A DNA stretch of 64,000 nt from Corythucha ciliata (lineage: Eukaryota; Arthropoda; Insecta; Hemiptera; Tingidae). Within the stretch, counting starts at the first letter, position 1. Every line of letters starts with the position of its first letter. The position numbers were made by a program, and so were the translations under genes. The notes below the pieces were generated by a model. It had not been told where the DNA came from and did no database searches. It worked only from the letters and a program-made list of their open reading frames with translations. Below, in pieces: positions 43,487-53,537 of the stretch. Where the stretch lies: positions 1,798,001 through 1,862,000 of the forward strand of contig CM075940.1 of NCBI GenBank assembly GCA_038030265.1, in the 5' to 3' direction.

Positions 43487-44470
43487 ATGACCATGACAAA
43501 AATACCGCAAATACATATTAGGTCATTACAGGCAAATAGAAATTATCTTAAAGTGTTTCTCAAGTCAAATAATATCGACTTCGCTCTAATCTTAGAAAGT
43601 TGGCTGAAAAAAACACAAACTATATCCTTCTCCAATTTCCAAACTATAAGGGCAGAGAGAGACGATGGTTACGGGGGTGCTACGATTTTGGTTAGCAGTG
43701 GATTGAACTACAAGGTAATTGATTTACCATCTAAGTTCAATAGCAATAGAGTACAGTCGTGCGGAATAACATGTAAAATAAAAAAAACACAGACATCAGC
43801 ATCTTATCCATTTATTGTGCGCCAGGTCACAAGACAACTACTGACGACTGGACCTCCTTATTTGGGTATCTTGCGGCGATTTTAACTCGCACCATTTGAG
43901 TTGCGGGTGCTCGTATAGTGATCCTGAAGGGAGACATTTAATTGACGCTATTCATTCCGCGAGTCTGTGTATCTTAAATGATGGAACTCCAACGCTTTTA
44001 CAAAGACATGATAGAAGGCCATCCGCGATCGATCTGTCGGTGTGCTCTCCGGCTTTGGCATTTCCATTACCAACCCTATTCAGCACCAAATATCACCATG
44101 CCTTCTAAATAATGAAAAATAAAATCCGCCGGTTGGAAAAGATATTCAGTTAGCGGATGAGCTGTTATCTCACATGACCTTTTCAGATGACCCTTGCCTG
44201 AACTACAACCAGTTCATTGATTACATCGGTAGTGCAGCGAGTCTATCCATTCCTCTGTATAAACCTTACCTAGGCTGCAAGCCCAGTTGTCCTCCCAAAC
44301 CTTGGAGGGACGATGTTTGCGAAAAATCAGAAAACAGTACTTGGAAGCCTTGAAACAATACAAATTGAACCCTAGTTTGCCCCATTTCATCGAGTGTAAA
44401 CGCGCATCAGCAGCTTGCAGAAAATTGTTCAAAAGCAGCGAGTTTGTGAAAGGAATTCAGGGGCTTTCCG
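43487..44470 (+). pseudogene. LINE ORF2 endonuclease domain, 3'-truncated and frameshifted
   Basis: The ATG at 43487 leads to IHIRSLQANRNYLKVFLKSN, DFALILESWL (metal-binding glutamate) and DGYGGATILVSSGLNYKV, the order of apurinic-type LINE endonucleases. After a shift near 43870 the frame 43896-44108 follows CGDFNSHHLSCGC, which holds the catalytic D-x-N motif, and RHDRRPSAIDLSVCSP. A further shift leads to the post-endonuclease linker (KPSCPPKPWRDD; YLEALKQYKLNPSLP) ending near 44470. No reverse transcriptase follows, so the element is cut at its 3' side, the opposite of normal LINE truncation. Confidence 0.72.
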
Positions 44471-44660
44471 ATAGAGGGCGAGTGAGTTTCCTTCCCAGCT
44501 TTTTTGGGTTTCACATTTTATCATATTTCTATTTTTCTCTCGATAGGGTACTTAAATTCAATTTATTTTCTTTGTTCACTTTAAGACTATGGCTCAACTA
44601 TAATTACTGCACGTAAAAATTAAAACAAATTTTAAATAATAGTATTTACATTTCATCCCC
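44471..44660. other. No recognisable gene
   Basis: Short AT-rich spacer between the LINE fragment and the unknown minus-strand frames. Confidence 0.3.
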
Positions 44661-44702
44661 CTTAGTAAGAGGCGAAAAAGGGTTGGACACAGCCCTTTTT
44701 GC

Positions 44703-45256
44703 TTATGATGGTCTTCGGAAGCGCTGCATTCTTTGTATTAGGCACGACTTGCAGGTTAAGTTTCCGATCTCCGTTGCGGCGTTGCCGCAGGTTGTCAGGT
44801 GGGGCCAGGGTTTCTTTTTGTCCTGCCGTAAAATATGCTCGCAGCGGAAACACCTCGTCAGAATTCTGGCCGGGCGTTCCATCCCGCAGATAGGGCACGT
44901 GATTAGGAAGGAGGTGGCTTTGCGTTGACAGACGTTTGCGCTCACCGATCTGTGGTCTTGCTCGGCCGTTGGTTCAATCGTCATAACACCAGGTGGATTC
45001 GGGGTGTTGTTATTTCTGTCGGTTGCGACTCCCTTAGGTGGTTTTTTGAGTCTTCAATTGATATTGTAGTCATACCTACGTCCGGGTCCCTTTCCTTTCT
45101 GTTGTTTTCTGACGACGATGAGCGGGAAGACGTCGAGGAACTAGAAGACGAGGATCTTGAGGACGTCGTGGAACTTGAAGATGTCGTGGTGTCGCTGTCG
45201 GACGGAAGACGGCACCACCACCCACCATCGTTAGGTACCCGAGTGGTTATGTACAT
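44703..45256 (-). CDS. Two overlapping unknown frames, serine-rich then CxxC-rich
   Basis: Minus strand. The first frame (45256-44981) has an about 35-residue run of S and T followed by SENNRKERDPDVG. It ends where the second frame (44984-44703) begins, with an ATGA-type overlap. The second frame has CPIC-x9-10-CFRC and later CGN-x9-CKSC, plausible for zinc binding. I recognise no family. The opposite strand is also open and acidic here (44925-45311), so one of the two is a shadow. It lies beside a gypsy pol fragment and may be part of a retroelement gag. Confidence 0.25.
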
Positions 45257-45261
45257 AGAAC

Positions 45262-46170
45262 GTAATACCCAGATTTTCTTTTATTTTCGAGGACACTCTA
45301 GGTTTAAGTGACTGTACCCAGGGGTCAATGTCTTGTGCCGCCCGGATAAGGGAGTCCGTGAACAAAGTGGGCGCCTGCTCCACTATTTCCAGTTTGCACA
45401 TGCGACTCAACGCATCTGCGTTTCCATTTTGGGTTCCGGGCCTATAGATAGGCGTGTAGTCGTATTCAGCTAGTTTTATTACCCACCGTGCAATTCGTGA
45501 GGTAGGGTCCTTAACGTTCAAGCTCCATACGAGTGGTGCGTGGTCTGTTCGTAACTGAAAGGATTTCCCTAGCAGATAACAGCGGAAGTGCTGCACTGAC
45601 CAGACTAGTGCTAACATTTATTTTTCGGTTACAGAATATTTTACCTCCGATTTATTAAATGTTCTACTTGCATATGCAATCGGCTTTTCCGCCCCATTTT
45701 CTTCTTGGGCCAATGCCGCACCGATAGCATTGCAAGAAGCATCGGTCGACAAAGTAAATGGTTTATTGAAATCGGGATAGATCAATATTGGCTCCGAAGT
45801 CAAGGCCTCTTTTAAGTCTTCTAACGCCGCCTGCTGGTCGGCCTTCCATTCGAAGGGAGTGTTTTTCTTTGTCAATTGAGTCAGAGGTTTCGCTTTTTGG
45901 GCATAACTTGGGATGAACCTACGGTAGAAACCTGAAAGTCCTAGAAACGATTTAACGTTTCTTACGTTCCGAGGTGTATGGAAGCATTGGACAGCCTTAA
46001 TTTTAGATGGATCGAGGCGGACCCCTTCCGGTGTAACGATATGACCCAAGTAACTAACAGATTTTTTAAAAAAACCGAAACTTTTTGACATTCAGGTGGA
46101 GCACTTCAAGCCTTGACGGAACTGTTCCAACGGGTCCTCCAAATGCAGAATAACGAAAACAGAGGAGCTT
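45262..46170 (-). pseudogene. Gypsy-class pol fragment: RT thumb, RNase H
   Basis: The minus strand reads KKSVSYLGHIVTPEGVRLDP, VKSFLGLSGFYRRFIPSY, PFTLSTDASCNAIGAAL (first RNase H aspartate), IAYASRTFNKSEVKYSVTEK, a TAA where ELLA is expected (45618-45620), then LALVWSVQHFRCYLLGK and LRTDHAPLVW. It ends with IYRPGTQNGNADALSRM and a linker. Upstream it is frameshifted near 46070-46100. No integrase follows. It differs from gypsy A, B and C in sequence, so it is a fourth family. Confidence 0.75.
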
Positions 46171-46389
46171 GCGACCTCTGGGGTCTAGAGGTCTACAATC
46201 TACTTGTTCGTCGTCTAGCTCGAAGGCAAATTCAACAACGAACAGAGGGGAAAATAAAAAAATGCCGAATTGGGAGAAAACATTTTATATTGTGGGAGGA
46301 CGAAATTTGGTACAACGAGGGGCTCTGTTAATCTTAAAAACTATGATCAACTTATTTCTATGGTAAGTCTTAAAAATTAAAACGTTCGC

Positions 46390-47065
46390 GAACTAACACT
46401 CACGTATTTCGAGTTTTTCTTTTAGGTTGGCCAACCAATTTCTTTTATCGACGGGAAGTTCTCTGAAGATTGGGGGGCGCCACCGCCAGAGCCTATGGAC
46501 CAGGGTAAATCTTTCGGAATGCAGGTGAAAACATTGACGGAATGTCCAAACTAACCAAAACATGGTCGTCTCGCCACCTAACATTTTTAAGGAAATTCCT
46601 CACTTCGTACGAATCAGATACATTCTAATTATATAAATTTGAAATACTACGTAGTGGATTTATCAGTAACTTCGAGGCGTAATAAAACGGAGATCGTATA
46701 GTACTTATTATAGGTCTAAACTTATCCTTTAAAACTTTATAAACCCCATACATGCGTGGCAACATCCCCGTGTAGGAAGTGCATTTAGCTTTCTGCCTAT
46801 AGTCAATTACATTTACACTGAATAGTTTTTTAACAATATCGTTATTCATCGATTGCAACCTATTAGTGGGATTGCTTGTTATTTTTATATACGTCTTTTC
46901 ATCATTCAGCAGGAGTCGCATTTTCGAAATATATTCCTCCCTGTACAAAACAACGCTCTGCCTCGTCTTTTCAGCTTGTACAACCTTTATATCGCGATTC
47001 CGCCTGAAGAACTTCTTGGTTTCTTCAGCAAAGCTACACAGTTTGTCGAGTATAGGATTTCCTTG
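46390..47065 (-). pseudogene. Penelope-like element, RT N-terminal region (downstream of gypsy B insertion)
   Basis: The minus-strand frame from 47065 reads GNPILDKLCSFAEETKKFF, MLPRMYGVYKVLKDKFRPII and FYYASKLLINPLRSISNLYN, then TAG (46622-46624), then SYEVRNFLKNVRWRDDHVLVSL and a shifted TCIPKDLPWSI. These are the early RT motifs of Penelope elements (P--YG--K, RPI-S, LVSLD-----T-IP). The catalytic YxDD and the GIY-YIG endonuclease are not present on this strand below 46390. Confidence 0.7.
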
Positions 47066-47259
47066 TGTTATGTATTTAAAAAAAATGAAAAGAGAAAGAC
47101 TGTTATAATAATTGCAATTCATTTTATTCCACGGGCAGCCGGGCTCAGACTGACTCGAAGGGGAGGTGCGGGTGGTCGACAGGAAGACAGGAGGGCTGAG
47201 TGGGGGCCGGTGTTTACATTCCATTTCGCTCATTATAGTATAAAATAAAATATATAACA
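47066..47259 (-). repeat. Gypsy B 3' LTR
   Basis: 194 bp. On the minus strand it starts TGTTATATATTTTATTTTAT and ends AATACATAACA, so TGTTAT/ATAACA are short inverted ends with TG...CA. The preceding purine-rich GCGGCGGAGAAT (47260-47271) is the likely polypurine tract. A TATA-like TATATATTTTAT is at its start. Confidence 0.75.
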
Positions 47260-47677
47260 ATTCTCCGCCGCTTAATTAAACGAGCGGTAAAATTAAAAGA
47301 GTTCTGTAGCAGGGAATTTGAAACTAAGCAAGCACGAAGAAGAAGAAAAAAAACTATTTGACTGCACTGAACACCCGCGGTGATGCCGTTACAGGTCGAG
47401 GCGAACCACTGGTTTCCGCACACGAGTTGACCGCCGCAAGTCAGGCGGTGGTGTTGTTCTTGACTGATTCGTCGTATCTGTTGGAATGTCACCCGTCAAT
47501 GTTGTTCTAGGCGATGGACGCAGTGACCGGCGTTGCTCTGGAGATGTACCTTCAGTAGTTCTACGCGGTGAAGCGTCATTATTTGTATCTCGTGTCCAGT
47601 TTTGTATAAATGGATAAACTTGTTTCCATGTGTTAGTCTTGTCGACTTCTGTTTCGATAAGTTGATCAACGTGTCGT

Positions 47678-50476
47678 TTAAGTCGATACCCTTTGTCGAG
47701 CTGAATTAGGTAGTGTAGGCGTCCCAGACGTTGTGTGACTGTTCCAAATAACCACTTTGAAGAGCCTTGATAATTTCGGGATTGTACGCGTACGCCGGGT
47801 AGTAGTTCGAGTACGGGATTGAGACTGAATTTGTGTAGACATCGGGAGAGGTTGAATTAGATGCAATTTTGTACGGATTTGTCGGTTGATGTGTTTTTCA
47901 GCAGGTGTCTTTCCATCTTGAAGTGGTGTTGACCTATATTTTAGGAGAAATGCGTTTAATTTTGATTGCATTGATCCTGGTACGGAAGACATCGCTTTCA
48001 TCTTTTGTTTGAAAGTTTGTACGTTGCGCTCGGCTAATCCATTTGTCGCCGGGTGGTTGGGTGCGCTAAATTTCTGTTGAATTCCGTAGTTTCTGCAAAA
48101 TGTTATGAAGTCGCTCGACTTGAAAATAGATGCATTATCCGTGACTAATATGTGAGGGAACCCATTTCGTGAGAATATTTCATCTAAGGCGCGCATGGTT
48201 GACATGGAGGTAGGCGCCTGCCGGGACATAGATATTTCTACCCATTTTGTTTTTGCGTCAACTACTATTAAAAAATGTTGCCCTTCAAATGGGCCCGCAT
48301 AGTCGGCATGTATTCGTTGCCACGGATGTGCCGGTTCCTCCCACTGGTGTAGTGGTGCTTTTACCAGGTTTTTCTTAACCTCTGCGCAATTCTGGCAAGC
48401 GCGGACCAAATTCTCTATGTCTCGGTCAAGACCCGGCCAGTAGCACAATGAACGGGCAATGGCCTTCATTTTGACCACTCCTATGTGTGAGGAGTGCAAC
48501 TCTTGTAGAACGCCGCGCCGGAGTTTCTGCGGTATGTATACTCTGGTGCCTCGTAAAATGATGCCATTATGCACTGTGAATTCTGGGTTTTGTATCTCTC
48601 CGTTCATTAGTTTAGATTTGAAGTCAACGAGTTGTGGGTCATGGTCTGTTTCATGGCGTATCAAATTCGAGGTAATGATCGGTGAGTCGAGCTGCGAAAC
48701 TGATAGTTCGTTGACGATGTACGAGTCTTCGTGAAAATTTTGAAATTTTGAGTTTAAGGGAATCGGATTTCTTGAGAAGTAATCAACGTTTTGATGTTCT
48801 TTAGCTGGTCGTTGTTTAATTTTGTAATCGAACCCGCTAATAAATTGTGCGTATCGGAGGAGCTGGTGAGCAGACATTGTCGGCATGGCCTTGTCGGGGT
48901 GAAAAATCCTTTCCAGAGGTTTGCTGTCCACAATAAGGGTAAAAGTCCTCCCATACAAGTAATGGTAGAATTTCTTGAACGCCCAGTAGACGGCAGTGGC
49001 TTCCCTGTCCAATTGACTGTAGGATTTCTCACTGGCCGTTAGTGACCGGGATGCGAACGCAGTTGGCTGTTCCATTTGATTGTGAACGTGTGAGAGCACG
49101 GCGGCTAAGCCGTGTGGGCTAGCATCCGTAGCCAATGTCAGAGGTAAAGCAGGTTGAAATGGTACCAACACGCGATCGCTCGCGATTTCTGTTTTTATTG
49201 TTTGAAAAGCTTGTTCACAATGTGTGCTCCAGTGAAATTTAACGTTTTTCTTGAGGAGATTGTTGAGTGGGAACAGTGTGGATGATGAATTTGGAATAAA
49301 TTTGGCATAATAGAGAGCTAGTCCGAGAAACGATCTTACTTCGTCTACGTTTGTTCGTCGAGGTGCCTGGATGATTGCATCGATTTTATCGGAACATTTC
49401 TCAAGTCCTTTGTGACTTATTTGGTGTCCCAGATATTTTATTGAAGTAGCAAAAAACTTGCATTTCGATTGATTGACGTGTAGATCGAATTTTCGTAGTC
49501 GTTCCAAGCAAGCTTCTAGTCGTTGTGAACATTCCTCAACAGTTTCTCCTTGTATCAGTAAATCGTCGAAATATAGAATTGTTCCCGGAAGATCTCCTAA
49601 AATTTTATCCATGGCTTTGTGGAAGAGGTTTGGTGCCGTTTTAATACCCATGAAAAGCCGTTTTACGAGGTATGTTCCCCATGGCGTCGAAATTGCAACT
49701 ATTTTCTGGCTTTCCGTGTCGAATTCGAGATGAAGGTAGGCTTTATGTAGATCCAAGACGCAAAAATAGCGCCCATTTTTGAGTTTATTGAATAAATCTT
49801 CAATACGTGGAATCGGGTACCGAGAGTCGTGGAGTTGTGGGTTGACCGTCACTTTACAATCGGCGCATATTCTTATTGACTGGTCTGGTTTCGGAACCAA
49901 AACAAGAGGTGTTCCCCATTCTGAATAATCGGTTTTTTCGAGGATCCCTTGTCTCTCCAAAGAGTCTAACTCGTCCTTTGTCCTGTTGATAATTGAGTAC
50001 GGCACGGGTCTAGGTTTTATGAAAATAGGTTTTACATTTTCCTTCATTTCGAGAGAACATTTGAGATTTGGAATACATCCCACTGACGGTCTGAACACAT
50101 CGGCGTAATTGTTCATCAGTTGTTCTACTTTGATGTTGTTGACGTCTGATGATGTTTTCTCTGCGATGTTTCGCGTAGTAAGGTTTATGTTTAATTTGCA
50201 GATCCATTCTCTTCCACACAACGGGGAGAGTTTTCTCTCTACGACGTACAAATTTCCGTATGCTTCTCGGTTCTGATGTTTGATTTTGACTGCAGTGTAG
50301 CCGATGGGTTTAAAAATCTCTTTTGTGTATGTTCGGAACACAACGTTGGTCTTCTTGAGAGTCCGTTGTAGGTGTAATTTGTCAAAGTCCAATTTGGATA
50401 TTATCGTCATTTGACTCCCAGTATCTAGTTCGAATGACTGAGGTTTCTGATGACTAGGTTCTGATGTATCACGCAA
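47678..50476 (-). CDS. pol: Gypsy B Pol polyprotein (protease, RT, RNase H, integrase), intact
   Basis: 932 residues from a non-ATG start; the frame is open a little further upstream and overlaps the end of gag, so it is expressed as a Gag-Pol fusion. In order it carries the protease active site DTGSQ at residues about 18-22 and the RT motifs ILEKTDYSEWGTPLVLVPKP, FCVLDLHKAYLHLEF and the YFDDLL catalytic box. RNase H shows LTLATDASPHG, SQLDREATAVYWAF and LIVDSKPLERI. The integrase zinc domain (H in LHSSHIG, C in CQNCAEV) precedes the DDE core, with aspartates in HADYAGPF and VTDNAS and glutamate in GLAERN, 35 residues after the second aspartate. No stop or frameshift is seen in this frame, so the enzyme set may be functional even though gag and the 5' LTR are damaged. 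Confidence 0.88.
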   Translation of the reverse strand: MRDTSEPSHQKPQSFELDTGSQMTIISKLDFDKLHLQRTLKKTNVVFRTYTKEIFKPIGYTAVKIKHQNREAYGNLYVVERKLSPLCGREWICKLNINLTTRNIAEKTSSDVNNIKVEQLMNNYADVFRPSVGCIPNLKCSLEMKENVKPIFIKPRPVPYSIINRTKDELDSLERQGILEKTDYSEWGTPLVLVPKPDQSIRICADCKVTVNPQLHDSRYPIPRIEDLFNKLKNGRYFCVLDLHKAYLHLEFDTESQKIVAISTPWGTYLVKRLFMGIKTAPNLFHKAMDKILGDLPGTILYFDDLLIQGETVEECSQRLEACLERLRKFDLHVNQSKCKFFATSIKYLGHQISHKGLEKCSDKIDAIIQAPRRTNVDEVRSFLGLALYYAKFIPNSSSTLFPLNNLLKKNVKFHWSTHCEQAFQTIKTEIASDRVLVPFQPALPLTLATDASPHGLAAVLSHVHNQMEQPTAFASRSLTASEKSYSQLDREATAVYWAFKKFYHYLYGRTFTLIVDSKPLERIFHPDKAMPTMSAHQLLRYAQFISGFDYKIKQRPAKEHQNVDYFSRNPIPLNSKFQNFHEDSYIVNELSVSQLDSPIITSNLIRHETDHDPQLVDFKSKLMNGEIQNPEFTVHNGIILRGTRVYIPQKLRRGVLQELHSSHIGVVKMKAIARSLCYWPGLDRDIENLVRACQNCAEVKKNLVKAPLHQWEEPAHPWQRIHADYAGPFEGQHFLIVVDAKTKWVEISMSRQAPTSMSTMRALDEIFSRNGFPHILVTDNASIFKSSDFITFCRNYGIQQKFSAPNHPATNGLAERNVQTFKQKMKAMSSVPGSMQSKLNAFLLKYRSTPLQDGKTPAEKHINRQIRTKLHLIQPLPMSTQIQSQSRTRTTTRRTRTIPKLSRLFKVVIWNSHTTSGTPTLPNSARQRVST

Positions 50477-51590
50477 AAAGGTTGATTCATGTGAACGTCG
50501 TCGTTCACTTGATTTATTTCATGAATTTCGTCTTCGTTGCTCGTGGTGTCGTTAGCCACGAGGCGAACATTTTTAATTTTCGTTGAAATGCAGACTTTGT
50601 CAATGTGGCCCGCTTTACCACAGCTACCACATTTTAAATGTTTTTTAGAACGACATTCACGAGAGTTGTGATTGTTTTTTCCGCAACACAAGCATACATT
50701 TTGGAGTCCAAGCTCTATGAGTTTCGATTTTACTGAACGCGGTGGTTTGTATTCCTTCCTTCGTGACGTTCTTTGAAATGCCGTTGACTGCCTTCCTCCG
50801 CCACTTGACTGAGGGATAGCTCCATGGCTCTTGGTTTTTGTCATAATTTTGAAAACAGAAGGGTCATTCGGGTTAGGTGAGTACATCTTATTCTGGCGTT
50901 TGGCGGCCTCTATCGCTAACGCGATTTCGATAGCTTTGTCGAGTGTTATGTCGTCACCTTGTTGGAGGATTTGTTCCCGAATTTCATGGTCCTGTAAACC
51001 TCGAATGAATTGGGCCTGCAATATAGACAGCACCGGTTTCTTACACGCCTCATCGTGGCATGTCCAATTGGCGGAACGTGAGTGTCCTTGAGAGCCGCGA
51101 GGTACTGCGAAATAGATTCCTCCGATTTTTGAATCCGTGAAAGAAATTTATGCCGCTTGGTGTGGATGTTGGAGCGGGGGCAGAGGTGAATTTCAAGGAG
51201 CCCGATTAGAACGTCGTATGTTTTTGAGGAAGGTAAATCAGGTGCGGTTAAGCTCGAAAGAAGTTGGTAATACTTTGATCCCAACGCATTTATGAGAATT
51301 TTTGCCTTTGTAGCATTTACTTCGGGAGTATCTCCACGAAGGCATTTTAAATCGAAATAGTTGTCTAAACGTTCTTTATACGATTTGAAAGATTCTTTGT
51401 CCTCGTCGAACGGCTCAAAAGTTATCGCCGACGAGTGGGCGTCTGAGGGAAGAACAGGGTTTCCCGGAACAGGAGGCGGCTGACATTGCAACTTAGCGAG
51501 AGCCTCGGACTGAAGCCGTAGGGCTTTTAAGATTGACTGGTTTTGTACCTGGATGTCCAGTAATCCCGGATTGTCTGCGTCGAGAGGCAT
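50425..51590 (-). pseudogene. gag: Gypsy B gag, one frameshift, two zinc knuckles
   Basis: The ATG at 51590 begins MPLDADNPGLLDIQ. The capsid region contains FEPFDEDKESFKSYKERLDN and LINALGSKYYQLLSSL. Near 51070-51080 the frame shifts by one base: the family-typical NWTCHDEAC segment and QAQFIRGLQDHEIREQIL continue in a different frame. The nucleocapsid has two CCHC knuckles (CLCCGKNNHNSREC and CGSCGKAGHIDKVC). The gag frame ends at 50425, overlapping pol, which lies in the -1 frame. A T5 run (CCTTTTTGC) sits in the overlap near 50481-50485. Confidence 0.8.
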
Positions 51591-51660
51591 TTTTTTGTTT
51601 TGTTTTGTTTTGTAAACTAAGGTCCACGTCACTATCACGAGCACGAAAATTTTACGTTTA

Positions 51661-51672
51661 TCCTCGTCGCCA
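51661..51672 (-). promoter_or_regulatory. Gypsy B primer-binding site
   Basis: On the minus strand TGGCGACGAGGA lies two bases after the AATACATAACA end of the 5' LTR remnant, as expected for a tRNA primer site. Confidence 0.65.
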
Positions 51673-51674
51673 TT

Positions 51675-52021
51675 TGTTATGTATTAAAAAAAAAAAGTTG
51701 ATCAGAAACCTCAGTCATTCGAACTAGATACTGGGAGTCAAATGACGATAATATCCAAATCGGACTTTGACAAATTACACCTACAACGGACTCTCAAGAA
51801 GACCAACGTTGTGTTCCGAACATACACAAAAGAGATTTCTAAACCCATCGGCTACACTGCAGTCAAAATCAAACATCAGTACCGAGAAGCATACGGAAAT
51901 TTGTACGTCGTAGAGAGAAAACTCTCCCCGTTGTGTGGAAGAGAATGGATCTGCAAATTAAACATAAACCTTACTACGCGAAACATCGCAGAGAAAACAT
52001 CATCAGACGTCAACAACATCA
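51675..52021 (+). repeat. Gypsy B aberrant 5' end: LTR stub plus inverted internal segment
   Basis: 51675-51696 is a stub of the LTR (TGTTATGTATT followed by an A-run). After GTTG, 51701-52021 is an inverted copy of 50131-50451, the same 321 bp without any indel and with only a few substitutions. It encodes the protease/linker region on the plus strand. On the element's sense strand the outer end starts TGATG. Confidence 0.9.
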
Positions 52022-52026
52022 CCTTG

Positions 52027-52950
52027 ACTACGAGTAGACGAGTTATTTACATAATTTGTTATGCAGTTGACCATTTTTCCTCTCAAAACATTCTCTGTAT
52101 AATCTTTAATGTCACAACACATATCAAATAATCCTTCAATGTCAGCAATTATATTAGAGATCGGCAGTCTCATGCAAGGAGTTGGAAGACTAAAGATAGG
52201 CCCTAGTGACAAAATCTCCTGTACCCCCAGGGGCAATTTTGATTTCGTCTTATTTACAACTAACTCAACCTTGTCTGGCCTCCCGTCATTCATGAAAATT
52301 TTCCTATTGTCCCCCTTACTCTTTACGAACAAAAATTGGAATCTATTTTTTAACCTATCTTTTTCTTTTTCATAATTATGTTTAAACATCTCATCCAATA
52401 AGTACAATGCTGCAAATACCAACAACCCATCCCCTTTTGCGACAAATTCCTGTCGACCTTTTTTAATTTTTTCTTTTAATCTAGCCAGTTTTGTATACAC
52501 CTCTTTCTCTTCGATAGATAACAAATTGAGACCAGGATTGTGCCTTCTTCCCGCCCTGGCTTGATACCTTGAAAGGCACATAACCAGGATCAAGCCTGAC
52601 ATGACGGCCGGGAAGTGACCCGACACGTGCAAGTCCTGGTTATCCTCGCTCCACTCCCCGTCAGCCACACCAGCTGGTCAAAGCTGGTGCGTTACCGGTG
52701 TGAACAAATTGAGACCGTACTTTAATCGTATTTTTTCTAGTTTATTTTGGGCAGCGGGACTCTTGATATTTATAGTTTTACGCCCTTTCACTATCAACGA
52801 ATAAATGTTTTGTGGGAAAACATTAAACTTTCGGCATTTTGTTAAATATGTCAACTGATTGGACAAAATCGCCAATTTAACATAAAATAACTCTAACGCT
52901 TTGTATTGCCTGAACAATACGGCACTGCCATTCAACATTCTGTAAATCAT
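52027..52950 (-). pseudogene. Penelope-like element, N-terminal region (upstream of gypsy B insertion)
   Basis: The minus strand starts MIYRMLNGSAVLFRQYKALE, then LAILSNQLTYLTKCRKFNVF and NKLEKIRLKYGLNL. After a 169-bp insertion comes SIEEKEVYTKLARLKEKIKK and the Penelope-typical EILSLGPIFSLPTP with an IADIEGLFDM helix, then TNYVNNSSTRSQ up to the gypsy B target site. It continues at 47065. This is the pre-RT domain of Penelope proteins. Only short interruptions are seen apart from the two insertions and a TAG near 46622. Confidence 0.75.
52534..52702 (-). mobile_element. SINE-like 169-bp insertion with 14-bp target duplication
   Basis: AACAAATTGAGACC is present on both sides (52520-52533 and 52703-52716). 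The 169-bp insert is more GC-rich than the Penelope sequence and interrupts its frame between two copies of the encoded G-L-N-L. One strand has GTGGCTGACGGGGAGTGG, loosely like a Pol III A box, but no clear B box and no A-tail. SINE is therefore a guess; the insertion itself is clear. Confidence 0.6.
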
Positions 52951-53537
52951 ACTTTTTATTTTTCTTACAACTTAACAAATAAAAGACTATTTAAGAAAAA
53001 AACCCCTCCCCCAGGAAAATCCTAGAATATTGTCTTCCACTAAAAAAGACGAGGACAGCTTCTTCGTTCATTTTTCCAAACTTTTACGAAGGGGTGCGAT
53101 GATCTGAGTTTAGTATTTTGACCCTCACTAATCAGTCAAGTTTTTGTGAAATTTGCCAAACCTGGATAGCATTTCAAGATTCGCTATCATGCATTCAAGT
53201 TACGGCTAAACTGCCTAAAATCGGTACAAATCTCCCCAATCTGACTGGTTACTGGAAAAGTGCTACTACTTTCGAGGATAACTGGACTAATTCCCACTGA
53301 AAAATGTCTGCTCTTTTCACTAGTGCTCTCAGATTTTATGTGCGTGTAACTGTTCTCGACTTATGAGCGCTGAATCCAATAAAACCAACGTGATGGCTAA
53401 AAATACTAAATTATCGATTATCTCGAAAACGGTTGGAAATCGGACCTATGTTTATTTGAACTTTTTTGGTCCATTTTGGACCTAGAAAAAACCCCTGCAC
53501 TATTGCCTTTGACTTACCAAACTTGACTTATATGTGG
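52951..53537. other. Spacer between head-to-head Penelope copies, with 45-bp direct repeat
   Basis: A 45-bp block starting CCTAGAATATTGTCTTCCAC at 53021-53065 recurs with one mismatch at 53538-53582, at the start of the plus-strand Penelope frame. The 472 bp between them show no domain. Confidence 0.55.

Larger units (their letters stand above)
47066..52021 (-). mobile_element. Gypsy-class LTR retrotransposon B with rearranged 5' end
   Basis: Minus-strand element inside the Penelope frame. CCTTG at 47061-47065 and 52022-52026 is a 5-bp target duplication; with one copy removed the Penelope frame joins exactly. From its 3' end the element has a 194-bp LTR (47066-47259), pol, gag, a primer-binding site, and only about 22 bp of 5' LTR. 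A 321-bp inverted copy of its own protease region (51701-52021) then forms the outer 5' end. Confidence 0.9.

Noticed and set aside
44925..45311. Plus-strand acidic frame (EDVEELEDEDLED)
   Set aside because: It is complementary to the serine-rich minus frame. Both arise from a GAC/GTC-rich tract and only one could be real. No domain supports it.
46470..46490. TGGCGCCCCCC on the minus strand, looking like a primer-binding site of another LTR element
   Set aside because: The surrounding minus strand reads as Penelope reverse transcriptase (VSLD...TCIPKDL) on both sides, so the match is incidental.
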